Assembly: GCF_900112225.1 (NCBI RefSeq)
Contig: NZ_FOLD01000001.1
Coordinates: 248,001 to 312,000 of the forward strand
DNA length: 64,000 nt
Origin: Massilia yuzhufengensis
Lineage (GTDB): Bacteria > Pseudomonadota > Gammaproteobacteria > Burkholderiales > Burkholderiaceae_D
Direction: 5' to 3'
A program made the position numbers and the translations under genes. Of this stretch, positions 26,677 through 36,078 are shown one piece after another; the first letter of the stretch is position 1, and each line of letters opens with the position of its first letter. The notes below the pieces were generated by a model. The model searched no databases, had not been told where the DNA came from, and saw only the letters and a list, made by a program, of their open reading frames with translations.

Positions 26677-27845
26677 GATGTGATGCTCTTCCTGAAAATG
26701 GTTTTACGTTCGCACAGGCTGTCGTAGAGGGCCTGGTAGCCAGCGACCATGGCCGGCATCGAATAATGGGTCTGTACGCGCGCGCGCCCGGCGGCGCCGT
26801 GGACGGCGCGCAGGCTAGGGTCCTGCACGTAGCGGGCCAGCGCGGCGGCCATGGCATTGGCGTCGCGCGGCGCCACCAGCAGCCCGGTGACGCCGTCGGC
26901 GATGACTTCAGGTACGCCGCCGACGCGGGTGCCGACCGCGGGCAGGGCGGTCGCCATCGCTTCGAGCACACTGCCGGGCGTGCCCTCGGCGATCGACGAG
27001 ATTGCGTAGACGTCGAAGCTGCGCAGGATGTCGGATACGTCGTTGCGGGCGCCGGGCAGCCATACCAGGCCGTCCAGTGCGAGCGCAGCGACCCGCTCGC
27101 GCAGCGCCGGCAGCAGCGGACCGTCGCCGACGATCGCCAGGCGCAGCTGTGCCGCTTGTTGCGGAAGGCGCGCGCGCAGCAGCGCGAAGGCTTCGAGCAG
27201 GGTAGCGTGGTCCTTGACGTCCTGGACCCGGCCGACCGTGCCGATCACGATAAGGCCGGGACCGAATCCGAAGTCGGGGCGGACTTCGCCGCTGGCCAGC
27301 GGATGGAAACGCTCGGCGTCGATGCCGTTGGAGAGCAGCCGGCTCTTGCGTTCCGGTACCCCGATCACCTGGCGGTTCCAGGCCACCATGTCGGCCGAAT
27401 TGGCGTAACAGCAGTCGTAGAACGGCAGCATCAGGCGGCGCAGCAGCCGGTGTTTCGGGTTGCGGCCCTCCGGATCGGACGCGTCGCGGCCGTGCAGGCC
27501 GTTGATGCGGACCGGGACGCCAGCCAGCAGCGCGGCCGGCGCGTATTCGACCGCGTTCAGGTTATAACTGTGCAGGATCGCCGGACGCAGGCGGCGCAGC
27601 AGCTTGAATAATGCGGCATGGGTCGCCAGAGACAGGCCGGGCTGCTTGTCCAGTGCGTACAGCTCGACGCCGGGCTTGCTGATGCGGCGCGCGAAGTCGG
27701 TGTGCCCGGTCAGGCAGATCACGGCGTGGCGGTAGGCGCCCGCCGGCATGCGGTTGATGCGCTCGACGAGCAGGTTTTCCAGCCCGCCGAAGTCGAGCCG
27801 GTAAATCAGGTGCGCCACCAGCGGTGCGCTGCCGGGACGGGACAT
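26664..27845 (-). CDS. Sugar transferase 2, PEP-CTERM/EpsH1 system-associated
   Basis: This 393-residue GT-B family 4 enzyme matches the 'stp2' type of exosortase A loci: HLIYRLDFGGLENLLVER near residue 11, ILHSYNLNAVEYA near 94, SNGIDAERF near 172, and SIAEGTPGSVLEAMATALP near 286 at the donor site. Its ATG shares one base with the stop codon of the exosortase gene (TGATG at 27845). That position, right after the exosortase and before amidotransferase 1, is the usual order of the locus. Confidence 0.93.
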   Translation of the reverse strand: MSRPGSAPLVAHLIYRLDFGGLENLLVERINRMPAGAYRHAVICLTGHTDFARRISKPGVELYALDKQPGLSLATHAALFKLLRRLRPAILHSYNLNAVEYAPAALLAGVPVRINGLHGRDASDPEGRNPKHRLLRRLMLPFYDCCYANSADMVAWNRQVIGVPERKSRLLSNGIDAERFHPLASGEVRPDFGFGPGLIVIGTVGRVQDVKDHATLLEAFALLRARLPQQAAQLRLAIVGDGPLLPALRERVAALALDGLVWLPGARNDVSDILRSFDVYAISSIAEGTPGSVLEAMATALPAVGTRVGGVPEVIADGVTGLLVAPRDANAMAAALARYVQDPSLRAVHGAAGRARVQTHYSMPAMVAGYQALYDSLCERKTIFRKSITSCVE

Positions 27846-29389
27846 CAGTGCCCCTTGGAAACCGCCAGCGCGGTGTCGATTGCGGCATGGTTGGCGTCCA
27901 GGAAGGCCCGCAGTGCGGCGCGGGCATCGTCCCTGCCACTTGCCAGTGGAGTGGTCATGATCAGCGCGGCGCCGTCGCCGGCGCGCAGCATCAGGCGCTC
28001 GCGCGCCTGCATTGCCTTGCCCACGTAGGCATTGGTTGTTTCGTGCGCCCCGATGCGCAGCCAGTGCCAGGCCAGCAGCTCCCCATCTGGCCCTGCCATC
28101 CTCGTCTCGAGCAGGGTAATCGCGCGCCCACCGAAACGCTCCTCGCGACGCTCGGTGCCAACTTCGTGGTAATCATTATGTTCGCCTGCCAGGCGGTTCA
28201 CTGAACTGATCAGCGGCTTCCCGGTATTGTCATTGCGGTAGTAGAGGATCGACAGTGCGACCGGCGCGCCGCCGGCGGAGACGGTCTTGTCCAGGCGTGC
28301 ATCTGGCTCGTAGTAGTCTGGCCGCCAGCTCGTGAATGTCCGGGCATCCTGCCAGGCCAGACTGACCGGGGCCAGCTTTGATGGCTGAGGCAAGGCGGTC
28401 AGGCGGCCATTCAGTGCAGCCAGTGCCGGCCACAGCGCGACCACGGCGATGAAGGCGATGCTCGCGCGCGCGAAAGCGGCGAGCGGCGCGTGCCGCGGCG
28501 CGGCTGCCGGAGTCGCAGCCGCCAGTGGCGTAGCCTCATCCTCCTGCCACAAGCGACCGATCCAGAACATCAGGAACATGACCAAACCGAAGAACACCCA
28601 GCCATAAATGATATGGTCGACGCCGGTCGCCAGGCGCATGCTGGAGAGGTGTCCGATCATCACGATCATGTAGGCGCGCAGCCAGTTTGCAACGATCGGC
28701 ACCACGATGGACAGGCCGATGAAGAGCGCGCGGCGCCACCACTTCTGGTAGCTCAGGTAGGCATACAGGCAGCCCAGGGTGATCGACGAGATCAGGTAGC
28801 GCAGGCCGCTGCAGGCCTCGACAACCGACCAGTGGCCGCTGGGGATCTCGAACGTGGTGCCGTTGCGCAGCACCGGAATGCCGGTCAGCTGCAAGGCAGC
28901 GACCGTGAAGTCGGCGGTCAGCTCGATCAGCGGGGCGACGAACACTTCGCCGAACGGCACCGCGAACAGCAGGAACAAGAGCGGGAAGGTGAGGGCGCCG
29001 GCGAAGCTGCGGCCGCAGACCGCGAGCACGGCCAAGGGAAACATCACCACCAGGGCGTACTGGCGCACCACCTGGACTTCGCCGAGCGTGGCCACCAGCC
29101 ACCCAAGGCCGGCCAGCGCCGTCAGCACCAGCGCAGGCCACCACGGTTCCAGCGGAAGCGTTCGCAGCACGTCGCGCTTGCGCCATGCCAGCCACAGGCT
29201 GATCGGCGCCACCACGTAGCCATGGGCGAAGGTTTCGGAACTGTTCCACAGCGAGACGATCGATGCGGCGGTACCGAAGTAGAAAGCGAGCGGGGCCAGC
29301 AGCGCCAGCACGATCACTATGTGGATACGGCGGGTGGCGCTGTGCGCATCGGACGGGATGGCCAGGCCGGGCGGAGGAATTAGTTGCAC
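27845..29389 (-). CDS. xrtA: Exosortase A fused to an EpsI domain
   Basis: This 514-residue inner-membrane protein has a multi-spanning exosortase domain at about residues 20-290 and a soluble EpsI domain at about 310-514. The protease-transpeptidase triad is intact: Cys193 in EACSGLRYL, Arg238 in ANWLRAY and His259 in GVDHIIYGW. Exosortase A cleaves at the PEP motif of PEP-CTERM proteins and is thought to transfer them to an acceptor linked to the polysaccharide pathway. Two candidate substrates lie at 42702-43664 and 51399-52199. The start is GTG at 29389, overlapping the end of sugar transferase 1 by 10 bases. Confidence 0.95.
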   Translation of the reverse strand: MQLIPPPGLAIPSDAHSATRRIHIVIVLALLAPLAFYFGTAASIVSLWNSSETFAHGYVVAPISLWLAWRKRDVLRTLPLEPWWPALVLTALAGLGWLVATLGEVQVVRQYALVVMFPLAVLAVCGRSFAGALTFPLLFLLFAVPFGEVFVAPLIELTADFTVAALQLTGIPVLRNGTTFEIPSGHWSVVEACSGLRYLISSITLGCLYAYLSYQKWWRRALFIGLSIVVPIVANWLRAYMIVMIGHLSSMRLATGVDHIIYGWVFFGLVMFLMFWIGRLWQEDEATPLAAATPAAAPRHAPLAAFARASIAFIAVVALWPALAALNGRLTALPQPSKLAPVSLAWQDARTFTSWRPDYYEPDARLDKTVSAGGAPVALSILYYRNDNTGKPLISSVNRLAGEHNDYHEVGTERREERFGGRAITLLETRMAGPDGELLAWHWLRIGAHETTNAYVGKAMQARERLMLRAGDGAALIMTTPLASGRDDARAALRAFLDANHAAIDTALAVSKGH

Positions 29390-30573
29390 TCTAAACTCGC
29401 TTCGATATTGGCCAGGTTGCTTGGCCAGCTGTAATATTGTTCGACCCGTTCACGCGCTCGGTTGCGCAAGCCAGGGTTGTCTTCTCCCAGCACCTGCAGC
29501 ACCGCCGCCGCAAACGCTTCGGCGCCGTCGGCCAGCAGCAGGTCGGCGCCAGGTTCCGCCTTGACCCCTTCCAGGGCATCGGAGGTAACCACTACCGGCA
29601 GCGCCATGGCCATCGCTTCGAGTACCTTGTTCTGGATGCCGCGCGCGACCCTCAGCGGCGCCACCGATACGGCGGCATGGGCCAGGTAGGGGCGCACGTC
29701 CGGCACCGTACCGGTCACCACCACGCCCGGCTGGCGCCCCAGCGCCTGCACCGCCGGCGTCGGACGCGCGCCGACGATATAGAAACGCAGCGCGGGCAGG
29801 CGCTCGCGCAGGCGCGGGAAAATATCGCTGGTAAACCACTCGACCGCGTCGACATTGGGCCAGTAGTCCATCGCCCCGGTGAACACGACGACGCGTTCGC
29901 CGACTGCGAACGGGCTGGCGCAGGCATGCGCGGGAGAGAAGTAGTCGGTATCGACGCCGTTGTTGAAATGGCCGATCTTGGCGTCGCTTTCGGGCGCCAG
30001 CTCGCGGAACAGCTGCGCTTCCGGCTCGGTGGCAAACAGCGCCGAGTCGCAGGCGCGTGCCACTTCACGTTCGTAGTCGAGCAGGGTGCGCGCCTCGCGC
30101 CGGTACAGCCAGCTCATCGGCCATGGCTTCTGGTCCGCATACATGCGCCATTTATCGGAATCGACGTCGCAGAAGTCGATCACGCGGCGCGCATGCGCGT
30201 AGGGCATGGCGTATTGCGCCATCGGCGACGAGAACACGACCACGCGGTCGATCTTGTGCTCGCTCATGGTGCGCGCAACCCAGTCCTGCATGCCGGCGTC
30301 GCGGTAGTAGTCGAAGGACAGCGCGCGCCCGGACAGCAACGCGCCCAGGCTGCGCAGGCGCGCCAGTTTCGGGTCGAGCTTCGCAATATGGCTGCTGGTG
30401 CACCAGTCGCGCACTTTTTCCACATACTGCCAGTCGTCCGGGGAATCCACGAAGGTGCCCAGGTGGACCCGGTAGCGCGCCGCCAGGTGGCGCAGCAGGT
30501 GGTAGGAGCGGATCTTGTCGCCCTTGTTGGGCGGATACGGGATCCGATGCACCAGAAGCAGCAGGTTTTCCAT
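29380..30573 (-). CDS. Sugar transferase 1, PEP-CTERM/EpsH1 system-associated
   Basis: This 397-residue GT-B enzyme is of the 'stp1' type. It begins LLLVHRIPYPPNKGDKIRSY, which is diagnostic for that family, and has VIDFCDVDSDKWR near residue 135 and FNNGVDTDYF near 200. The C-terminal donor site includes APLRVARGIQNKVLEAMAM near 310. It starts one base after the FemAB-like gene and overlaps the exosortase start by 10 bases. Sugar donor and acceptor are not known. Confidence 0.93.
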   Translation of the reverse strand: MENLLLLVHRIPYPPNKGDKIRSYHLLRHLAARYRVHLGTFVDSPDDWQYVEKVRDWCTSSHIAKLDPKLARLRSLGALLSGRALSFDYYRDAGMQDWVARTMSEHKIDRVVVFSSPMAQYAMPYAHARRVIDFCDVDSDKWRMYADQKPWPMSWLYRREARTLLDYEREVARACDSALFATEPEAQLFRELAPESDAKIGHFNNGVDTDYFSPAHACASPFAVGERVVVFTGAMDYWPNVDAVEWFTSDIFPRLRERLPALRFYIVGARPTPAVQALGRQPGVVVTGTVPDVRPYLAHAAVSVAPLRVARGIQNKVLEAMAMALPVVVTSDALEGVKAEPGADLLLADGAEAFAAAVLQVLGEDNPGLRNRARERVEQYYSWPSNLANIEASLECN

Positions 30574-30574
30574 G

Positions 30575-31672
30575 CTATCCGAGGTTCTTTACGATGTGCG
30601 GTCCGAGTGCGTTTGCCAGCGGCAGCGGCAGCTTCTTCCAGAGCTTGATGAATAGCTGGTATTTCGGGTTCAGCGGATTGTTGTCGGGCAGGCTGGTGGC
30701 GCCGTACAGCTTGTACTCGTAGGGCAGCGGCTCCGCGGTGAAGCCCCAGTTCTTCTTGAAGTCGTAGGCGCCGGTGCCCAGCTTGCTGCGGCCGAAATCG
30801 AACAGGCGGCAGCCGCGCGCGGCGGCTGCCTGCATCAGGTTCCAGTACATGAAGTCGTTGCCGGCCACTTCGCGCGCCAGGTCGGTGCCGCCGCCGTAGT
30901 AGGGCACCACTTCGTCGCGCCAGTAGAACGACAGCACTGCCGCCACCAGGCGGCCGTCGGCGGTCTCGATGACCCGCACTTCGCATTCGTCGCCGAAGGT
31001 CTGTTGCAGCAGCGCGAAATACTTCTTCGGGAATACCGGGGTGCCGAGCCGGTGCACGCTGTGGGCGTAGGCCGCGAACATGCGCTCGACATTGTCCTCG
31101 ACCCGGCCCTGCAGGCCGAGCTTGATCCCCTTGCGCACCATCGCGCGCTGCTTGCGCGGGATGGCGTTCAGGTTCTCCTCGTCGTCGCCGGAGATCGCCT
31201 TGCGGAAGGTGACGTACAGTTCCTTGGTATGCCAGGCCGGGTCGTCCGGATGGGCGCGCCGCATGCCACGGTATTCCAGGTGGCCCGCGCCCAGCTCCTG
31301 TGCCAGTTCGTGCGCAGCGCTATCGAGCATGGCGCGCGCGGCGGCGTCGATCGCGGCCACGCCGCCATACACGCAGAAGGGCATCGCGCCGAGCGAATGG
31401 CCGAACAGCCGGCTCTTGATCTGCGCCAGCGGAAGCACGCCGAGGATCACGCCGTCCTGCTGCACGTAGTAAAACCAGGTCCGGATGCCGAACGACTGCT
31501 CGAGGACCTGCTGCCAGCCGGACAGGTGGAAAAAGGTGGCGTCGGGACAGGCGCGCACGAACCCATCCCAGCGCGCGCGCTCGTGCGGCTGCAGCAGGTG
31601 CAGGGTGCGCGGAGCGGCGGCGATGACGGGGGCGGCGCGCCTGGCGTGCGCGGCTTCGATGATCGAATTCAT
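30575..31672 (-). CDS. FemAB-like protein, PEP-CTERM/XrtA system-associated
   Basis: This protein has 365 residues from the ATG at 31672, which overlaps the deacetylase stop (ATGA). It has the double GNAT fold of FemAB proteins: an N-terminal half with FFHLSGWQQVLEQSFG near residue 48 and a C-terminal half with GNDFMYWNLMQAAAARG and FDFGRSKLGTGAY near 265-290. FemAB proteins transfer amino acids from aminoacyl-tRNA onto cell-wall precursors. The exosortase-linked subfamily probably adds an aminoacyl or acyl group to the polymer. Extension upstream of 31672 would run through the deacetylase gene and is rejected. Confidence 0.92.
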   Translation of the reverse strand: MNSIIEAAHARRAAPVIAAAPRTLHLLQPHERARWDGFVRACPDATFFHLSGWQQVLEQSFGIRTWFYYVQQDGVILGVLPLAQIKSRLFGHSLGAMPFCVYGGVAAIDAAARAMLDSAAHELAQELGAGHLEYRGMRRAHPDDPAWHTKELYVTFRKAISGDDEENLNAIPRKQRAMVRKGIKLGLQGRVEDNVERMFAAYAHSVHRLGTPVFPKKYFALLQQTFGDECEVRVIETADGRLVAAVLSFYWRDEVVPYYGGGTDLAREVAGNDFMYWNLMQAAAARGCRLFDFGRSKLGTGAYDFKKNWGFTAEPLPYEYKLYGATSLPDNNPLNPKYQLFIKLWKKLPLPLANALGPHIVKNLG

Positions 31673-32553
31673 GTTTGGGGCAGGAAGACCCGGTCCATGC
31701 GGTCCCACGCGAAATCGCGGGCCAGCTGTTCCAGGCGCCGCTCCATGCGGCCGATGTTGACGTAATGACGGAAGCGCGACTTGGCGTCCAGGCCCTCGGG
31801 GCGCGGCTGGCCCGGGTCGATTTCCCACGGGTGGAAGTAGAACAGGCCGCTGCGGCCGTCCTGCTGGTTCACGCGCTGCAGCATCCAGCGCGAGAGCGCA
31901 TACGGCAGCAGGCGGAAGTAGCCGCCGCCGCCGGCCGGCAGGTTGCGCCCGCCCATGCGCACGGTGGTGATCGGGACCTCGAGCAGGCCGTCCGGCCCGT
32001 TCGGGTAGAACGGGAAGCGCGGCGCGTCCGGCATGCCGTAATGGTCGTGCGCCACCGGATAGATGCTGGAGCTGTAGCGGTAGCCGGCCTCGCGCAGGGC
32101 CTCGAGCGCCCACAGGTTGCCGCGCCCGATCGAGAAGCTGGGCGCGCGGTAGCCGATCACCGGCACTCCGCCGATATCTTCCAGCAGCGCCTTGCTGCTA
32201 CGGATGTCCTGGTCGAAGGCGGCGCGGTCCTGGTCGGAGGCGCGCAGGTGGCCGTAGCCGTGGCTGGCCAGTTCATGGCCGCCTGCGACGATCGCCCTTA
32301 CCACCTGCGGGTAGCGCTCGGCGATCCAGCCGAGCGTGAAGAAGGTCGCCTTCACGTCGTGGCGCGCGAACAGGGCCAGGATGCGTTCGATATTCGCTTC
32401 GACCCGGCACTCGCGCGTGGGCCAGCTGTCGCGCGCGATATAGGGCGCGAAGGCCGAGACCTGGAAATAATCCTCCACGTCGCAGGTCATGGCGTTGACG
32501 GCGCGCGCGCCCGGCGACTGCGGCCGCCCCACTTCCGACAGGTCGATTTTCAT
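31669..32553 (-). CDS. XrtA system polysaccharide deacetylase
   Basis: This 294-residue CE4 deacetylase carries MTCDVEDYFQ near residue 22 with the catalytic and metal Asp, ELASHGYGHL near 92 with the two metal-binding His, and FYFHPWEIDPGQ near 240. These features mark the exosortase-locus subfamily. It probably removes acetyl groups from N-acetylhexosamine units of the polymer or its lipid-linked precursor. No signal peptide is visible. It overlaps both neighbours by 4 bases, in the order ATPase, deacetylase, FemAB-like gene. Confidence 0.94.
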   Translation of the reverse strand: MKIDLSEVGRPQSPGARAVNAMTCDVEDYFQVSAFAPYIARDSWPTRECRVEANIERILALFARHDVKATFFTLGWIAERYPQVVRAIVAGGHELASHGYGHLRASDQDRAAFDQDIRSSKALLEDIGGVPVIGYRAPSFSIGRGNLWALEALREAGYRYSSSIYPVAHDHYGMPDAPRFPFYPNGPDGLLEVPITTVRMGGRNLPAGGGGYFRLLPYALSRWMLQRVNQQDGRSGLFYFHPWEIDPGQPRPEGLDAKSRFRHYVNIGRMERRLEQLARDFAWDRMDRVFLPQT

Positions 32554-33605
32554 CGTTCTTCCCCGGCGGCGTGGGGCGCCGCGCCGTGCTGGTCGCCGAC
32601 GATTTTCTTCAGGATCGACAATACCGACACCAGCGATTTCTCCAGCCGTACCAGGCGCTCGTCCATCACTTCGGCGCCGGCGCGGCGCTCGCCGCTCCGG
32701 GATTCGGCGACGCGCAGTTCGCCGCCGCGCAATACCGCCTCGCGCGCCGCAGCCGGCACCTGGTCGTCTGGCGCACGGTTTGCATCGTCCGGCGCCCGGA
32801 ACTCGTCGTCGATGTCGCGGATGACGGTGGCAATGTGTTCTTCGTCGAAGGCGTGCAGTTCTTCCAGGTAGCCCATCAGGAGCACGCGGTCCATCAGCGT
32901 GTTCACTTTGCGCGGGATGCCGCCACTGTAGTCATGGATCAGCGCAAGCGCCGCATCGGTGAAGGAAGGGTCGCCGTTCCAACCGACCGTGGCCAGGCGG
33001 TGCTCGATGTAGGCCCGGGTTTCGCCTGCCTCCATCGGTCCCAGGTGGTAGGTGGCGATCACGCGCTGGCGCAGCTGTTGCATGCCGGCGCTGTGCAGGG
33101 TGGTGCGGAACTCCGGCTGGCCCAGCAGGAAAGTCTGCAGCAGCGGCCGGTCGTCGGACTGGAAGTTCGACAGCATGCGCAGCTCTTCGACGGTGCGAGG
33201 ATGCAGGTTCTGCGCTTCGTCGACTACCAGCAGCGCACGTTTGCCCTGCTGGTCGACGAAGCGCAGGAACTGTTCCAGCCGGTTGAGCAGGTCGGCCTTG
33301 CCGCCTTCCAGGGGCAGGCCGAAGCTCGACACCACCATGCGCAGCGTGTCGTCGGCGTCGAGATGGGTGTTCACGATGTGGGCCGCCACGATCTGGTCCT
33401 TCGGCAGGCGGCTGAACAGGTTGCGCACCAGTGTGGTCTTGCCGGCGCCGATCTCGCCCGTGATCACGATGAAGCCTTCGCCCTGCGACAGGCCGTACTC
33501 AAGGTAGGCCATGGCCCGCTTGTGGCCCTTGCTGGCGAAGAAGAAGTGGGGGTCGGGACGCAGCCGGAACGGCTTGTCGCTAAACTCGTAATAGGATTCG
33601 TACAT
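32550..33605 (-). CDS. XrtA-associated secretion ATPase (ExeA-like)
   Basis: This 351-residue AAA protein resembles ExeA/GspA ATPases. It opens YYEFSDKPFRLRPDPHFFF and has a Walker A ITGEIGAGKTTL near residue 48, a Walker B LLVVDEAQNL near 125, and a sensor-type SGGIPRKVNTL near 232. The C-terminal 80 residues are charged and probably disordered or coiled. It is proposed to energise assembly or export of the polymer machinery. It lies 12 bases after the outer-membrane protein gene and overlaps the deacetylase by ATGA. Confidence 0.94.
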   Translation of the reverse strand: MYESYYEFSDKPFRLRPDPHFFFASKGHKRAMAYLEYGLSQGEGFIVITGEIGAGKTTLVRNLFSRLPKDQIVAAHIVNTHLDADDTLRMVVSSFGLPLEGGKADLLNRLEQFLRFVDQQGKRALLVVDEAQNLHPRTVEELRMLSNFQSDDRPLLQTFLLGQPEFRTTLHSAGMQQLRQRVIATYHLGPMEAGETRAYIEHRLATVGWNGDPSFTDAALALIHDYSGGIPRKVNTLMDRVLLMGYLEELHAFDEEHIATVIRDIDDEFRAPDDANRAPDDQVPAAAREAVLRGGELRVAESRSGERRAGAEVMDERLVRLEKSLVSVLSILKKIVGDQHGAAPHAAGEER

Positions 33606-33617
33606 GGCGCGGTTCCG

Positions 33618-35177
33618 CTAGAGCGTCATCGAAAGGGTCGCCGAGATCGAGTTCTCGGTAAAGGACCGGCCGGCAGCGTCAGCAGAGCCCTGGAGCCGCC
33701 GCAGCTCGAGCGTACTGTTCAGCCTGCGCTGGAACTGGCGGTTGACGCCGAGTCGCAGGCTCCGGTTGTCCTGCTCGATACCGGTCGAAAGCGAGGTAGA
33801 GTGCGATGCATCCAGTTGCATGAATGCATTGGCCCTTGAGGACAGGCGGTAGCTGAGATTCGCTCCGACGCCGCGCTGGCGTGTATTGTCATTCAGATTG
33901 GTCAAATTGCTGCCAAGGAGAGGGCTGTCGACCTGCTGCAACGACAGCGCGTTGCGTCGCGTGTCGTACAGCGACAGCAGCAGCAGCGTGCGAACTCCGG
34001 TGATTCCGACCGACGCCGAGAACTGCTGCTGCAACATATAACGATTACTCAGATAATTAATATTGTTGGGCAATGTTGAGGGCAATCCTGCCGTCCGCAT
34101 ATAGGCTTCGACTGCTTTGCGGCGAAGTTCGGGGTCCGGGTAATTCGGCGTGAACAGGTTGTTCAGCATGCTGGCGGTATCGACAGCCGCGGGCAGCAGG
34201 AACTGCGAACGGCTAGTGGTAACCGACTCGTCGTAGCTGATGTTCCAAGTGGCCTGCCGGCTGCGGTGCACCGCTGAAAGCGAGCGAGACTTGCCGAAAT
34301 AGCGATGTCCGTAGCTCATCGAGAGAGAGGTGCGCGCAGAGGGCGCGTAGTGGTAGCCAACATTCCAGCTCTTGCCTCGGGTGCTGCCGCCAATCGAATC
34401 GTAGTCAAACTCGTCATATCCGGCGGTGGCGGTCAGTGTCAACGGCGACAGCACCCGCCATGACAAGCCGGCCTGCACATTGCTCGACGACGAGTCGCCA
34501 CCCACCGCGTCTTTTAGGCCCTGACGTGCGTAGGCGAGATTCCAGCCAATGCGCCGGGCGCCGGCATCGGCCAGGCTGACGTCGACGGATTGCCCTTGCG
34601 AATTGCCGAAGCCGTCGCGTCCGGACTTCACCGAATCGCGGGTATACCGTGCCTGCATGCTGGCGAAGGAGCCAAAGCGGTGCGTCAGGTAAGGACTGAT
34701 GCGCCAGGTCGACACGTCGGTACGATTGTTGGTGGTGTACGGGGCATCGGCCAGTGGTCCGAACGCGGATACGGCCTGCTGGCCCCGGCTCGCAACCGCG
34801 TCGAGAAACAACAACTCGTCCACGATATTCGCCTTGAGATTGGCCTGCGCTTCACTGCTGCTGTCGCGCAGGTTGGGCGCGTCTTTGTTGCTGTAAAAGA
34901 ATTTCTGGAACTGGTAGTTGGCAGCCAGCTGCACGCGCTTGTTGTTTGCCGCGACGGAAAACGCCGGTGCGAGTTCGGTGATGAAGTTGCTGCGCTCGAG
35001 GCCGGAAGGCGCGAGGCTGACATTGTCGCTCCAGGTTTCCCTGAGCGAAACGCTGGGCGTGAAAGTGATTTCTGCACGGCTGCCAGGAGCGATCGCAAGG
35101 CCAACCAGGACCGGCAGCCATGCGCGGCGAGACAGCCGGCGGCCATGCGGCAGGCGTTCAGCCGTAGTGGTAGTCAT
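33618..35177 (-). CDS. PEP-CTERM system-associated outer-membrane beta-barrel protein
   Basis: This 519-residue protein has an N-terminal signal sequence (RRAWLPVLVGLAIAPGSRA) and then alternating aromatic and polar strands through to a C-terminal strand ending in SATLSMTL. This is the pattern of an outer-membrane beta-barrel, and the sequence fits the exosortase A-associated outer-membrane family. It may help release or anchor the polymer at the surface. I chose the ATG at 35177, which has GAAGAGA upstream and overlaps the kinase gene by 20 bases; an earlier in-frame ATG at 35240 would overlap it by 83. Confidence 0.9.
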   Translation of the reverse strand: MTTTTAERLPHGRRLSRRAWLPVLVGLAIAPGSRAEITFTPSVSLRETWSDNVSLAPSGLERSNFITELAPAFSVAANNKRVQLAANYQFQKFFYSNKDAPNLRDSSSEAQANLKANIVDELLFLDAVASRGQQAVSAFGPLADAPYTTNNRTDVSTWRISPYLTHRFGSFASMQARYTRDSVKSGRDGFGNSQGQSVDVSLADAGARRIGWNLAYARQGLKDAVGGDSSSSNVQAGLSWRVLSPLTLTATAGYDEFDYDSIGGSTRGKSWNVGYHYAPSARTSLSMSYGHRYFGKSRSLSAVHRSRQATWNISYDESVTTSRSQFLLPAAVDTASMLNNLFTPNYPDPELRRKAVEAYMRTAGLPSTLPNNINYLSNRYMLQQQFSASVGITGVRTLLLLSLYDTRRNALSLQQVDSPLLGSNLTNLNDNTRQRGVGANLSYRLSSRANAFMQLDASHSTSLSTGIEQDNRSLRLGVNRQFQRRLNSTLELRRLQGSADAAGRSFTENSISATLSMTL

Positions 35178-36060
35178 ACGTCTCTTCACCAATGAACTCC
35201 CGCACCTTATTGTAGACAAGGTTGACATTCCGGCAACCATCGAGGCGATGCAGCGCTTCCTTTACCGCATGCTGGGTCGTGGTTTCGGCCTCGACGACCA
35301 TGACGATTTGTGCCATGTGGCTTGCCAATACACGGGCTTCACTGGTCAGCAACAGCGGCGGCGAGTCAAAAATCACGACCCGGTCCGGGTAGCGGTTGGC
35401 GATCTCGTAGACCAGGTTGCGCATCGTCTGGCTGGCCAGCAGCTCAGTTGCGCGCGGGTTGCTGGCGCCGGCGGAAAGGATCGACAGGGTATCGACGTTG
35501 GTATGCAACAGGACGTCGCCGACGTCGAGTTTGTCGTCCAGCAAGACGTCCATCAGACCGCGCTGCGCGGGCAGCCCGAGGGTATTCAAGACCGAGGGCC
35601 GGGCGACGTCGGCATCGACCAGCAACACGGTGTGGTCGAGCTCCATGGCGATGCTCATGGCGAGGTTAATCGCGCAGAAGGTCTTGCCTTCGCCTTCCAG
35701 CGAACTGGTTACCATGATCAGGTTGTTCGGCTTGTCGCTGTCTTTGTGTTCACTGAACGCATGCAGCAGCAGCGGGCGCTTGATGATGCGGAATTCCTCG
35801 ACCACGGCGGTACGACCGGCCGCGGCTGTCACCATGCCCATATTGCGCATGCGCTCAAGATCGAGCTCGACCCGCTGGGGAGGGCTCCGGCGCGCGGCGA
35901 CATCCGGCTCCGGGGTATTCACGGACGCCGCGACCGGGGCGTCGACGCCGACCGGGGGGGCGTCTTTCACAGGGAGACTGACGGTGACGTCCTGTACCTG
36001 GGATTTGGTAACGTCCCGGCCCTGCTCGATGCGGCGTGCCGCTTTTTCAATAATACTCAC
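35158..36060 (-). CDS. XrtA-associated tyrosine autokinase
   Basis: This 300-residue bacterial tyrosine kinase has Walker A SLEGEGKTF near residue 123, Walker A' LLVDADVARPSV near 152 and Walker B VVIFDSPPLL near 233. A short tyrosine cluster, TYDYHY, lies at the extreme C-terminus and is the likely autophosphorylation site. Such kinases control polymer chain length with the Wzz-like partner, which is encoded 18 bases upstream. The start is GTG at 36060, preceded by CAGGAGT. Confidence 0.94.
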   Translation of the reverse strand: MSIIEKAARRIEQGRDVTKSQVQDVTVSLPVKDAPPVGVDAPVAASVNTPEPDVAARRSPPQRVELDLERMRNMGMVTAAAGRTAVVEEFRIIKRPLLLHAFSEHKDSDKPNNLIMVTSSLEGEGKTFCAINLAMSIAMELDHTVLLVDADVARPSVLNTLGLPAQRGLMDVLLDDKLDVGDVLLHTNVDTLSILSAGASNPRATELLASQTMRNLVYEIANRYPDRVVIFDSPPLLLTSEARVLASHMAQIVMVVEAETTTQHAVKEALHRLDGCRNVNLVYNKVREFIGEETYDYHYG

Positions 36061-36078
36061 ATGTACTCCTGCGCTCTG

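Noticed and set aside
24865..26727. Open frame of 620 codons on the plus strand
   Set aside because: It is the antisense shadow of amidotransferase 1, which begins MCGIVGIF and has all synthase motifs.
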